Assembly (NCBI GenBank): GCA_913055655.1
Contig: CAJXKA010000004.1
Coordinates: forward strand, 62,001 to 126,000
DNA from: an uncultured Oceanospirillales bacterium
Lineage (GTDB): Bacteria; Pseudomonadota; Gammaproteobacteria; Xanthomonadales; SZUA-36
Length of the DNA stretch: 64,000 nt
Direction of reading: 5' to 3'
Shown: in pieces, positions 46,400-54,944 of the stretch
Numbering within the stretch: position 1 is the stretch's first letter
How the letters are laid out: each line of letters begins with the position of its first letter
The notes under the pieces: generated by a model
Seen by the model: only the letters and a program-made list of their open reading frames with translations
The model's database searches: none
Told to the model about the DNA's origin: nothing
Made by a program: the position numbers and the translations under genes

Positions 46400-47574
46400 A
46401 CGGTCTGTGGACAGTATTCCGCAAGGAAATCCGCGAAAACCTGCGCGACCGTCGCGCGGCGTTCAACTCGCTGCTGCTGGGCCCGATCCTGTTTCCCTTC
46501 CTGATTATCGGCCTGAGCTATTTCGCCGTAGTCAAGCAGGAACAGAAAGCCGAGGAAACGCTGGAGATCCCGGTCGTCGGCGCGCAGAACGCGCCGAACC
46601 TGGTGCGCTTCCTGGAACAGCAGGGGCTGGTGATCCTGGACGCGCCTGAGAACCCGGAGGCCGCGGTGCGCGACCAGGCCCATCCCGCCATCATTCGCAT
46701 TCCCGACGGTTTCGGCGAACAGTGGAATGCGGGCGAACCCGCGCTGGTGGAGGTCATCGCCGACCCATCACGACGCGAATCAAATGTACCCATGCGGCGC
46801 GTAAAGGGCCTGCTGTCGGCCTACGGGCAGCAGATCGGCACCCTGCGCCTGCAACTGCGGGGTGTGGCGCCCAGCGTATCCGCGCCGCTGATGGTCAAGG
46901 ACGTCGACCTGTCGACACCGCAGAGCCGTGGTGCGCTGGCGCTGATCTTCCTGCCCTATTTCCTGATGATCACCGCATTCACCGGCGGTATGCATATCGC
47001 CATCGACGCCACGGCCGGCGAGAAGGAGCGCAAGTCGCTGGAACCCCTGCTGATCACGCCGGTGCCGCGCTGGCAGATCATGACCGGCAAGATGCTGGCC
47101 TGCACCGCGTTTGCGCTGGCCTCGCTGTTGCTGACCATGGTGAGTTTCAAACTGGCCATTCCGTTCATGCCCACCGGCGCGCTGGGTATAGACCTGGAAC
47201 TGGGCAGCGCGATGATCGCCAAGATTTTGCTGGTGGTCGGCCCGGTGGCCATCCTGGCCGCCGCTTTGCTGACCATGCTGGCCACCTTCGCAAAGGGCTT
47301 TCGCGAGGCGCAGTCCTACATGGGCCTGGTCATCTTCATTCCGATGATCCCGTCGATGCTGTTCATGGTGAACCCGACCACGCCCGAAACCTGGATGATG
47401 ACCATCCCGATGTTCAGCCAGAACCTGCTGATTGCCGAATTCCTGCGTGGCGAGGCCGTTCCGATGTCATGGCTTTACATTTCATCGGGCGGCACGCTGC
47501 TGATGGGCCTGGTGCTGGCGGCCTTCGCGGCCACGTTGTTCAACCGGCCGAAGGTGGTGTTCGGCGGAACTTGA
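46396..47574 (+). CDS. natB: ABC-2 permease (NatB-like)
   Basis: A 392-residue permease with one N-terminal membrane helix, a periplasmic domain of about 140 residues, and five or six helices in the C-terminal half. This is the NatB layout. The conserved block ATAGEKERKSLEPLLITPVP precedes the second helix. It should form the membrane part of the exporter encoded by the preceding gene. Confidence 0.88.
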   Translation: MNGLWTVFRKEIRENLRDRRAAFNSLLLGPILFPFLIIGLSYFAVVKQEQKAEETLEIPVVGAQNAPNLVRFLEQQGLVILDAPENPEAAVRDQAHPAIIRIPDGFGEQWNAGEPALVEVIADPSRRESNVPMRRVKGLLSAYGQQIGTLRLQLRGVAPSVSAPLMVKDVDLSTPQSRGALALIFLPYFLMITAFTGGMHIAIDATAGEKERKSLEPLLITPVPRWQIMTGKMLACTAFALASLLLTMVSFKLAIPFMPTGALGIDLELGSAMIAKILLVVGPVAILAAALLTMLATFAKGFREAQSYMGLVIFIPMIPSMLFMVNPTTPETWMMTIPMFSQNLLIAEFLRGEAVPMSWLYISSGGTLLMGLVLAAFAATLFNRPKVVFGGT

Positions 47575-47632
47575 CTTCACCATCACGCGGATTCGCTAAG
47601 ATATGGCAAACCTCGATTCGGAGCGCACCGAG

Positions 47633-48175
47633 ATGATCAGGAAGACCCTTTTGACGTTGTCCGCCATCGCCGCCATCGGCCTGGCCGGTTCGGTTTTTGC
47701 GGGTGAAACCCCTGCCGTCGGCGAGGCGGCACCCGATTTCAAACTACAGGACCAGGACGGCGAGTGGCATGAACTGGCCGACTACCGGGGCCAGTGGCTG
47801 GCGGTGTATTTCTATCCGAAGAACGATACGCCGGGCTGCACGACCGAGGCCTGCAACTTCCGTGACAACATCTACCAGTTCCAGGCCATCGACGCGGCCG
47901 TGGTCGGCATCAGCGTCGACGACGTGGATTCACACAAGGCCTTCGCCACCAAGTACAAGCTGCCGTTCACCTTGCTGGCCGACACCGGCGGCGAGGTCAG
48001 CGACCGTTACGGCGTGCTGCGCGACTTCAAGCTGACGAAACTGGCCAGCCGGCAGTCTTTCCTGGTCGATCCCCAGGGCAACGTCGCCAAACATTATGAC
48101 GACGTCGATCCCGAGACCCACACCCAGGACGTGCTGGCGGACATCCAGTCGTTACGGGGCGACACCGGCAACTGA
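47633..48175 (+). CDS. periplasmic peroxiredoxin (PrxQ/BCP type)
   Basis: A thiol peroxidase of 180 residues that reduces hydrogen and organic peroxides. The peroxidatic cysteine is in PGCTTEAC and the resolving cysteine lies five residues later, the alpha-type PrxQ arrangement. Unlike E. coli BCP it carries a cleavable signal peptide (LTLSAIAAIGLAGSVFAG), so it should work in the periplasm. The ATG at 47633 is used because the signal peptide then has a normal short basic start. Its last 24 bases overlap the convergent amidohydrolase gene. Confidence 0.9.
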   Translation: MIRKTLLTLSAIAAIGLAGSVFAGETPAVGEAAPDFKLQDQDGEWHELADYRGQWLAVYFYPKNDTPGCTTEACNFRDNIYQFQAIDAAVVGISVDDVDSHKAFATKYKLPFTLLADTGGEVSDRYGVLRDFKLTKLASRQSFLVDPQGNVAKHYDDVDPETHTQDVLADIQSLRGDTGN

Positions 48176-49726
48176 TTCCGATTTCGCGTCGGCGACGATA
48201 GACCGGACGTCCTCGAGCAATTCCGGGACGTCGTAAACAATGCCGTCCTTGATCGTGTAACGAATGCCGGACGTGCGCATCGGCACGCCGTCATCGTCCA
48301 GCTTGAAGTGGCCGGTGCCGTACAGCACCTTGAAGTTGCGCAGCGGGTTTTCCGGCACCACCACCAGGTCGGCCAGCTTGCCGACCCGGATCGACCCGAT
48401 GTCGTCTTCCATACCCAGTACCTCGGCGCCGTTCCAGGTGGCTGAGCGCAGCACTTCCAACGGGTGGAAGCCAGCCTCCTGCAGCAACTCCATCTCGCGA
48501 ATGTAGCCGAAGCCGTACACCTTCCAGATATAACCGGAGTCCGACCCCAGGGTCACGCGCCCGCCGTGGTTCTTGTAGTCCGCCAGGAAGGCCATCCACA
48601 GCCGGAAGTTTTCTTTCCAGGCGATCTCGTCGGCCGTCGTCCAGTCGAACCAGTACGAACCGTGCGCCTCGAGCGACGGCTGGAAGAACGCCCACAGCGA
48701 CGGGTGCGTGTATTCGTCGTGCCAGTCGGCGTTCATCTCGCGCATCAGGTCACGACTGGCCTCGTAAATGGTCAGCGTCGGGTTCAGCGTGAAGTCCAGC
48801 TCGATCAGTTCGTCGCGGACGGCATTCCATTTCTCCGAGCCCGGTGCCGCGGCCTGCTGCCAGAGCCGGCCGGCCTCGCCGAAACGGTGCTGCTCGTTGG
48901 CATAGTTATAGTCCAGCGGGTAATCCTGGATGACCCGGTCTTTGAACATGGCCTCGGGCAGGCCGTACCAGTGTTCCATGGTGGTCATGCCGTTACGCGC
49001 CGAATCGAGCACGTTCCAGTTCACCACGTCCAGTTGCGCATGGTGCATGGCGCCGCCCATGCCCTGTTCATTCATTTCGTCCAGCGTGGCGATCATCAAC
49101 TCGCGCGGCGCGCCGAAAAACTTCACCCCTGCCGCACCCTGTTTCGCGATGTCCCGCACCCATTTTCGCGCCTGATCCGGGTCGGCAAACAGACCATCAT
49201 GCCCCTGGCCGAAACCCACGTAAGGCACGATTCGCGGCGCGGCGATGGTGTTGTCGGCACTACGGCGCTGGTGGTCCACCACCCAGTCGAGGCCGTTGAA
49301 ACTACCGGGCTCCCGCACCGTGGTAATGCCGTGCGCCAGCCACAGCTTGGCCACGTATTCGGCCGGCACGCCCTGGTCGTCGCCGCCGAAGTGCCCGTGC
49401 ATATCGACAAAACCGGGCAACAGCCAGTGGCCATCGAGTTCCAGCACCTGGTCACCCGGGCGGGTTTCGATGCGCTTGTCCTCCGGCACCGGGGTGACAA
49501 TGCCCAGGGTCTTGATCTGCCGGATCCGGTTGCCCTCGATCAGGACGTCCGCCGGCCCGATGGGCGGCGCGCCCTCGCCGTTCACGATCATCACGCCGCG
49601 TAGTACGAGGCGTTCAAATGGCCCCTCGCCACGGGTCCTGTCCGGCGCTGACGGTGGAGCGGCCTGCGCGGAAACCATGCCGGAAGCCGCCAGGATGACC
49701 GCCAGCGAGAATATTAATTTTTTCAT
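48152..49726 (-). CDS. exported amidohydrolase-superfamily protein
   Basis: A 524-residue metal-dependent hydrolase with a Sec signal peptide (KKLIFSLAVILAASGMVSA). The N-terminal beta sandwich is followed by the TIM-barrel metal motif VDMHGHFGGDD (HxH), the probable metal-bridging lysine region GAAGVKFFG, and the late aspartate in LGSDSGY. The ending GKLADLVVVPENPL is typical of imidazolonepropionase/prolidase-type amidohydrolases. A peptide or cyclic amide substrate is possible but not visible. The ATG at 49726 has AAGGA upstream. Confidence 0.87.
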   Translation of the reverse strand: MKKLIFSLAVILAASGMVSAQAAPPSAPDRTRGEGPFERLVLRGVMIVNGEGAPPIGPADVLIEGNRIRQIKTLGIVTPVPEDKRIETRPGDQVLELDGHWLLPGFVDMHGHFGGDDQGVPAEYVAKLWLAHGITTVREPGSFNGLDWVVDHQRRSADNTIAAPRIVPYVGFGQGHDGLFADPDQARKWVRDIAKQGAAGVKFFGAPRELMIATLDEMNEQGMGGAMHHAQLDVVNWNVLDSARNGMTTMEHWYGLPEAMFKDRVIQDYPLDYNYANEQHRFGEAGRLWQQAAAPGSEKWNAVRDELIELDFTLNPTLTIYEASRDLMREMNADWHDEYTHPSLWAFFQPSLEAHGSYWFDWTTADEIAWKENFRLWMAFLADYKNHGGRVTLGSDSGYIWKVYGFGYIREMELLQEAGFHPLEVLRSATWNGAEVLGMEDDIGSIRVGKLADLVVVPENPLRNFKVLYGTGHFKLDDDGVPMRTSGIRYTIKDGIVYDVPELLEDVRSIVADAKSESVAGVAP

Positions 49727-49808
49727 GAAAATCCTTGTATTAGGGCCGTCGTGCACTATGCTGAAAGTGAAGTATAGCTAGGGAACGGAGACCCTGGGAT
49801 ATAGGGGA

Positions 49809-50345
49809 ATGGCTGAATTGAGCAAATCATACGTGCGTCCGGGCATCGGAAGAACGGGCATTGAGCCGACTTTCGACGCGCCTGAACGGTCCACCCATGA
49901 CGAAACCCGTGACCGCTGGTTCACTGAACAGCGTGGCGGACAGAAGCAGCCGAAGCGCCTGGACGTGCCCAACGAGGCGCTGGTTTCTTCTCGCGGGCCG
50001 ATAAAACTGACTGGCAATATCACACTGGTGGATGAAAAAGGCCAGCAGTCCCACCACAACGAACTGAAACTCTGCCGTTGTGGCGCTTCCCAGAACAAGC
50101 CCCTGTGCGACGACCAGCACATCGAGATCGAGTTTGTTGACCGTGGCGCGATCATGCAGGCCTCGGAGATTGCCGCGACCCGGCGTCCGCAGCCGCTGAA
50201 AGTGACCGTCGTCAAGGATGGCCCGTTGAAGTTCCAGGGTTACCTGCGGGTGTATAACCAGCGCGGCCAGGAATGCGTCACCTTCAACGGCGCCCTGTGC
50301 CGCTGCGGCCAGTCTGCACGCAAACCCTTCTGCGACTGCGCGTAG
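49809..50345 (+). CDS. CDGSH-type iron-sulfur protein with incomplete second motif
   Basis: A 178-residue cytoplasmic protein with two zinc-finger-like CDGSH motifs that normally bind [2Fe-2S] through three Cys and one His. The first reads CRCGASQNKPLCDDQH and keeps all four ligands. The second reads CRCGQSARKPFCDCA and then stops, so its histidine ligand is missing. Upstream segments (GPIKLTGNITLVDEKG and GPLKFQGYLRVYNQRG) are two matching beta elements, showing that the protein is an internal duplication. The second site may use another ligand or be lost. Confidence 0.8.
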   Translation: MAELSKSYVRPGIGRTGIEPTFDAPERSTHDETRDRWFTEQRGGQKQPKRLDVPNEALVSSRGPIKLTGNITLVDEKGQQSHHNELKLCRCGASQNKPLCDDQHIEIEFVDRGAIMQASEIAATRRPQPLKVTVVKDGPLKFQGYLRVYNQRGQECVTFNGALCRCGQSARKPFCDCA

Positions 50346-50401
50346 CCACCTGACCCCCGGCTTGCTTGCGTGACCCCTGCGGGGTCTTCACAATGCCGTC
50401 C

Positions 50402-50767
50402 ATGAACGTTTTTCGCGTCTTCCAGGTCGAAGCGGCCCATTTCCTGCCGAATGTGCCCGACGGGCACAAATGCGCCCGCATGCATGGCCACTCCTTCCGC
50501 ATCGAAATCCATGTCGCGGGCACGGTGGGGGAGGAGACCGGCTGGGTCATGGACTTCGCCGACCTCAAGCGCGCCTTCCAACCCGTATTTGACCAGCTCG
50601 ACCATCATTTATTAAATGATATCAAGGGCTTGGAAAACCCAACCTCTGAGAATCTTGCCCGTTGGATCTGGGCACAACTGGCCGACGACCTGCCCGGCCT
50701 GGACCAGGTCGTGGTGCAGGAAACCTGCAACGCCGGATGTCGCTACGGCGGGCCGGAAGTTGCATAA
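50402..50767 (+). CDS. queD: 6-carboxy-tetrahydropterin synthase QueD
   Basis: Converts 7,8-dihydroneopterin triphosphate to 6-carboxytetrahydropterin in queuosine and 7-deazaguanine synthesis. Zinc ligands are in EAAHFLP and HGHSF, and the catalytic cysteine is in GHKCARMHG. The catalytic glutamate pattern PTSENLARWIW follows. Starting at 50402 gives 121 residues, equal to E. coli QueD; the ATG at 50393 is an alternative three codons upstream. No other queuosine genes are in the window. Confidence 0.92.
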   Translation: MNVFRVFQVEAAHFLPNVPDGHKCARMHGHSFRIEIHVAGTVGEETGWVMDFADLKRAFQPVFDQLDHHLLNDIKGLENPTSENLARWIWAQLADDLPGLDQVVVQETCNAGCRYGGPEVA

Positions 50768-50768
50768 A

Positions 50769-50784
50769 CACAACAGTTGTTGTG
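50769..50784. promoter_or_regulatory. inverted repeat CACAACA-GT-TGTTGTG
   Basis: Seven-base arms around GT, immediately after the queD stop and 115 bases before the next gene, in an AT-rich patch. It could be an operator for the IPTL-CTERM gene or a weak transcript end for queD. Confidence 0.4.
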
Positions 50785-50899
50785 ATATTGCAACATACTG
50801 ATTTACAACAAAAATATTCGCCACACCCCTTGTATTGACCGGCGGTTCTGATAGCATGAACGCCCGTTTGGTCGTCAAACTGGCAGGACGCTGCCCCCG

Positions 50900-51856
50900 A
50901 TGAAAACACTCACCCGAATCACCGTGCTCGGTCTCGCGACGCTGCCCCTGGCAAGCGCGTGGGCAGCGCCGTTCGGGTACAGCGTGAACGCCGATGGTGG
51001 CGATCACCTGTTTCGGATTGACCTGGCCAACGGCGCCACGACGGATATCGGGCTGGTCCAGTCCCTGGGCACCACGCGCTCCGACATTGAAGGTATGGCC
51101 TTTGCGCCGGACGGTACCCTTTGGGCCGCAGATGATGAGAGCCGCCAACTGTTCCCGATCACCCTGGCCAATGCGCAGGTCGACTTCCAGCGCGAAGTGA
51201 CCATCAGCGGCCTGGGCGCGAGCGCCGGTAACGACTTCGGCATGGCCTTCAACTGTGACAGCGACCTGTTCATGGCCTCTGTCGCCGACCAGTCGCTCTA
51301 CAGCGTTGAACTGGACGGCACGGCCACGCTGATCGGCAATATGGGGGTGCGCATCAGCGCCCTGGCCATCGTTGGTGACGGCTACCCGGATTTCCGGCTT
51401 TACGGCCTGGGCAACGGCCTTGCCGACGACCAGGGCACGCCGGACAATCGCAGCCTGTATGAAATCGACCCGACAACCGGCGCTGCCACCCTGGTCGGCG
51501 CGGTCGGCGCGGCCGTCGATGCCTACTACGAGGCAGGCCTGTCTTTCGACGAGAACGGCAACCTCTGGGCGATCACCGACCGTTCACCCGACGCCGAAGG
51601 CAGCCAGGTGCTGCAGCTGGACACCAACACCGGCGCGGCGACCGTGGTGAGCACCACCACCGAGATCGGTTTCGAAAGCCTGGCCGTGTCACCGCCCGCA
51701 CAGTGCCCTCAAATTGGCACCCCGCCGCCGGATCCGCCGCCGGGGACACCGCCGGCCGCCTACGAAGGCATTCCCACACTGGATGTATGGGGCCGCGCGA
51801 TCGGCACCATCGGCCTGCTGCTGCTGGGCCTGGCCGCTATTCGCCGCCGTTACTGA
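50900..51856 (+). CDS. exported propeller-like protein with IPTL-CTERM sorting signal
   Basis: A 318-residue surface protein. A signal peptide ends at AWA near residue 22. The body has repeated blade-like blocks (GMAFAPDGTLWAADDES, LSFDENGNLWAITDRS) suggesting a beta propeller. A proline-rich linker (TPPPDPPPGTPP) leads to IPTLDVWGRAIG, a hydrophobic helix and a basic end RRRY, the IPTL-CTERM signal recognised by an exosortase-type enzyme (XrtH group). No exosortase is in the window. The function of the body is unknown. Confidence 0.82.
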   Translation: MKTLTRITVLGLATLPLASAWAAPFGYSVNADGGDHLFRIDLANGATTDIGLVQSLGTTRSDIEGMAFAPDGTLWAADDESRQLFPITLANAQVDFQREVTISGLGASAGNDFGMAFNCDSDLFMASVADQSLYSVELDGTATLIGNMGVRISALAIVGDGYPDFRLYGLGNGLADDQGTPDNRSLYEIDPTTGAATLVGAVGAAVDAYYEAGLSFDENGNLWAITDRSPDAEGSQVLQLDTNTGAATVVSTTTEIGFESLAVSPPAQCPQIGTPPPDPPPGTPPAAYEGIPTLDVWGRAIGTIGLLLLGLAAIRRRY

Positions 51857-51937
51857 GCAACCACCCCCGACCAACGGCACGGAGCCTTTCGAGCCTGATT
51901 GGGCTACACTTGCCGTTCTGAAACCCGGAGTCTGAAT

Positions 51938-52198
51938 ATGGTTGGTGGAATTAGTGGCTGGCAGCTCCTGATCCTGCTGTTGATCGTGGTGCTGGTGTTC
52001 GGCACCAAGCGCCTGCGCAACATCGGCAGCGACCTGGGCGGTGCAGTCAAGGGCTTCCGGAAAGGCATGGATGACGACAGTGACGACGACAAGACGTCAC
52101 AGGAGCGTCTCGCGGCCGACCCGGAAGATGAAGTCGACGTGAAAACCGCCGAGCGCGACAACGAACCCGCGAGCCGGCCGCCCGGCACCGATGTTTGA
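51938..52198 (+). CDS. tatA: twin-arginine translocase subunit TatA
   Basis: An 86-residue pore-forming subunit. One membrane helix ([19 protein letters not shown]) is followed by the amphipathic helix with the conserved FGTK-R-L and [11 protein letters not shown] segments and an acidic tail. The ATG at 51938 has GGAG upstream, and the open frame before it is not coding. It overlaps tatB by eight bases. Confidence 0.96.
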   Translation: MVGGISGWQLLILLLIVVLVFGTKRLRNIGSDLGGAVKGFRKGMDDDSDDDKTSQERLAADPEDEVDVKTAERDNEPASRPPGTDV

Positions 52199-52526
52199 TG
52201 TCGGTTTCGCAGAACTGTTCCTGCTCTCCATCATCGGCCTGCTGGTGCTGGGGCCGGAACGCCTGCCCGCGGTCGCGCGCACCGTGGGCGGCTTTGTGCG
52301 CAAGGCGCGCGCCAGCTGGTATACGCTGAAAACCTCGGTGGAGGCCGAACTGGCGGCCGCCGACGTCAAGGAACCCCTGAATACGGCCCGCAAGGAACTC
52401 GACGAGGTGACCCGACAGGTCACCGAGCTCGGGCGCGAAGCGTCGGCTGGTGTCGAGAACGTGACGAAACCCGCTTCCAAAGACAACGGCAGCGACAGCA
52501 CGCCGACGAAAGACGACAACGCCTGA
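52191..52526 (+). CDS. tatB: twin-arginine translocase subunit TatB
   Basis: A 111-residue subunit that receives substrates together with TatC. The N-terminus [26 protein letters not shown] is the classical TatB start with its conserved glutamate and GPERLP motif. A long charged helix follows. At 111 residues it is shorter than E. coli TatB (171), mainly in the tail. It starts inside tatA. Confidence 0.95.
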   Translation: MFDVGFAELFLLSIIGLLVLGPERLPAVARTVGGFVRKARASWYTLKTSVEAELAAADVKEPLNTARKELDEVTRQVTELGREASAGVENVTKPASKDNGSDSTPTKDDNA

Positions 52527-52535
52527 GCGCACGCC

Positions 52536-53303
52536 ATGAGCGACCATCCGGATACCGACAGGGAACAGACGTTCCTCGAGCACCTCGTTGAACTGCGCGG
52601 CCGGCTGCTGAAGGCCTGCCTGGCGGTGGCGCTGGTGCTGGTCTGCCTGTTGCCGTTCTCGCGCCAGCTCTACCACGCGCTGGCCACCCCGTTGATGGCC
52701 ACGCTGCCGGAAGGCAGCAACATGATCGCCATCGACGTGGCGTCGCCGTTCCTGGCGCCGTTCAAGCTGACCCTGCTGCTGGCGCTGGTCATCGCCATAC
52801 CGGTGGTGATCTACCAGCTCTGGGCCTTCGTCGCCCCGGCGCTGTTCAAGCACGAGAAGCGCCTGGCGAAGCCCTTGTTGCTTTCCTCTGTGCTGTTGTT
52901 TTACGCCGGCTGCGCGTTCGCCTACTTCGTGGTCTTCCCGCTGGTGTTCGGCTTCATGGCGCGCGTGGCGCCCGAAGGCGTCTCGGTGATGACCGATATC
53001 AGCCGCTACCTGGATTTCGTGATCACGCTGTTCCTGGCCTTCGGCATTGCCTTCGAGGTGCCCATCGCCACCATCATCCTGGTGGCCACGGGGCTGGTGA
53101 ATACGAAGCAACTGGGCAAGGCGCGGCCCTACGTGGTGGTTGCGGCCTTTGCCATCGGCATGCTGCTGACACCACCCGACATCATCTCGCAAACCCTGCT
53201 GGCCATCCCGATGTGGATCCTCTACGAGGCTGGCATCATCATGTCGCGCATTTTGTTGCCCGACCGCAACGGCGAAGAACCGGCCGATCAGGCCACCAGC
53301 TGA
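52536..53303 (+). CDS. tatC: twin-arginine translocase subunit TatC
   Basis: The multispanning receptor for twin-arginine signal peptides. The 255-residue protein has six membrane helices and the family blocks FLEHLVELRGRLLK near the start and FGIAFEVPI in the second half. It completes tatABC. At least the GH43 enzyme and the esterase at 23-27 kb look like Tat clients. Its last 16 bases overlap the end of the convergent gene. Confidence 0.97.
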   Translation: MSDHPDTDREQTFLEHLVELRGRLLKACLAVALVLVCLLPFSRQLYHALATPLMATLPEGSNMIAIDVASPFLAPFKLTLLLALVIAIPVVIYQLWAFVAPALFKHEKRLAKPLLLSSVLLFYAGCAFAYFVVFPLVFGFMARVAPEGVSVMTDISRYLDFVITLFLAFGIAFEVPIATIILVATGLVNTKQLGKARPYVVVAAFAIGMLLTPPDIISQTLLAIPMWILYEAGIIMSRILLPDRNGEEPADQATS

Positions 53304-54199
53304 TCCCGCTCGCCGTCGTCGTCCTCATCATCGGGTGGCGCGGATTCTGAATCATCCCTGCCACCGGACGCCACGCCGAAGATATCGCTGAAGCTGAGAT
53401 ACTGCACGGCGAAAACAAACAGCTGGTAAGCCACCATCACCAGGGCCAGCAACAGGGTCATGAACGGCGAGGGGTCCGCCGACACCATCTGCACGGCCAT
53501 CATCGCGCCCACCGCCAGGCCCACCGGCAAACCCACCAGCGCCATCAGCGCGCCGATCGTGAGCAACGCCCGCCACTGCCGGAACATCGCCACCAGGCCG
53601 GCGCCGATGGCGCGGCCCAGTGACAGCCGGTTGAACCAGACCAGCGGTACCGCGTAGAAGCCGATGGTTCCGCCCAGGAAGAGGCCAATCACGAGTGCGA
53701 ACAACGCACGCTGGAGCACGGCAGGGTCCATTTCGGCAACGGCACTGGGGTCACCCGCCTCGATCCGGCTCAGCACGGCGGGGTCCAGGCCCGCCATGCT
53801 GCCGGCCAGCGCCAGGCCCATGGTGACGAGCGCGACTGCAAGACCGATGACACCCAGCAGCAACAGCGAACCGAGCACACCACTGCCGCGAAAGGCCTGG
53901 AACAGCGTCAGCACCGGTGGCTTCTTTCCCAGCCGCGCCAGGTGCATGGCCTGCAACATGCCCGCGGTGAGCGCCGGCATGATGATGAAAAACACGACGC
54001 CCATGACACCCACCTGGGTCATGCCGCCCAGGAACTGCATCAGCAGCCCCAGCAGCAGCAGGCGGATCGGCTGGGCGCGAAGCAGGGCCGTGCCGCCCAC
54101 GAACCAGGCCAGCGCCCGCGCCGCCGGCAGCGGGGAACGAGGCGTATTTTCGGGGGTGGGCGGGGAATTTTCCGGGCCGCCGGGGCTCTGAGGTGTCAT
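53288..54199 (-). CDS. polytopic membrane protein (BPSS1780-like)
   Basis: A 303-residue inner-membrane protein with about five to six hydrophobic segments, a proline-rich cytoplasmic N-terminus (MTPQSPGGPENSPPTPE) and an acidic C-terminus. It resembles the BPSS1780 family of uncharacterised membrane proteins, a call made on pattern (the paired helices around FFIIMPALTAGML). The ATG at 54199 gives a sensible soluble N-terminus; the frame stays open further upstream. Function unknown. Confidence 0.7.
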   Translation of the reverse strand: MTPQSPGGPENSPPTPENTPRSPLPAARALAWFVGGTALLRAQPIRLLLLGLLMQFLGGMTQVGVMGVVFFIIMPALTAGMLQAMHLARLGKKPPVLTLFQAFRGSGVLGSLLLLGVIGLAVALVTMGLALAGSMAGLDPAVLSRIEAGDPSAVAEMDPAVLQRALFALVIGLFLGGTIGFYAVPLVWFNRLSLGRAIGAGLVAMFRQWRALLTIGALMALVGLPVGLAVGAMMAVQMVSADPSPFMTLLLALVMVAYQLFVFAVQYLSFSDIFGVASGGRDDSESAPPDDEDDDGERDQLVA

Positions 54200-54242
54200 C
54201 GGCGTATTGTAGACTAAGGCCCTTCCCGGATTACCCCCCGAT

Positions 54243-54890
54243 ATGAATCGACCCATGATCAACCCGGGCGTCACCCGCCCACCCGTTTCCCTGGTCGTCA
54301 TCGGCGCCTGCGCGGCGCTGTTCGGCCTGGGCTACCTGCTGCAGGTCAACGACCCCAGCGGCCGGCAAATCTCGGCCATGTTCGGCGAGCTCGCACTGTG
54401 GCCAGTCCAGCACCCCTACTTCGGCCCCTGGCAGCTGGTCACGTATGCGTTCCTGCACGGGGGCTTCAGCCACATCCTGTTCAACATGTTCGCGGTGTGG
54501 ATGTTCGGCCTGCCAGTGGAGCGGGCCTGGGGCAGCCGCCGGTTCGCCGCGTTCTACCTGGCCTGCGTGCTGGGCGCGGCCGTCACGCAGCTGGTGGTGC
54601 AATGGCTCACCGGGTCCGCTTGGCCCACGGTGGGGGCGTCCGGCGCCGTATTCGGCCTGCTGCTGGCCTACGGCGTGATGTGGCCGGAGAACCGGATTTT
54701 CCTGATCTTTTTGCCGGTGCCGATCAAGGCCAAGTGGTTCGTGCTGATCTACGCGGGTATCGAGCTGTTCTTCGGCCTGACCGACATCATGCCGGGCATC
54801 GCCCACTTCGCCCACCTGGGCGGGCTGGTCGGCGGCGGCGCGCTGATGATGGCCTGGGGCTGGCGACCGGGCATGACATGGAAACGGTGA
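54243..54890 (+). CDS. rhomboid-family intramembrane serine protease
   Basis: A 215-residue membrane protease. The catalytic serine is in GASGAVFGLLLAYG and the catalytic histidine in HFAHLGGLVGGG, within the six-helix rhomboid core. The HGGFSHILFNMFAVWMFG block gives the conserved HxxxN-type oxyanion region. Substrates in bacteria are largely unknown; some process single-span membrane proteins, including TatA in Providencia. The tat genes are close by, but nothing here shows such a link. Confidence 0.92.
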   Translation: MNRPMINPGVTRPPVSLVVIGACAALFGLGYLLQVNDPSGRQISAMFGELALWPVQHPYFGPWQLVTYAFLHGGFSHILFNMFAVWMFGLPVERAWGSRRFAAFYLACVLGAAVTQLVVQWLTGSAWPTVGASGAVFGLLLAYGVMWPENRIFLIFLPVPIKAKWFVLIYAGIELFFGLTDIMPGIAHFAHLGGLVGGGALMMAWGWRPGMTWKR

Positions 54891-54944
54891 TCAATGCGTT
54901 AATATAAATACAACCTAAAATTTAGACATGGGCAGGGAAGCCAC

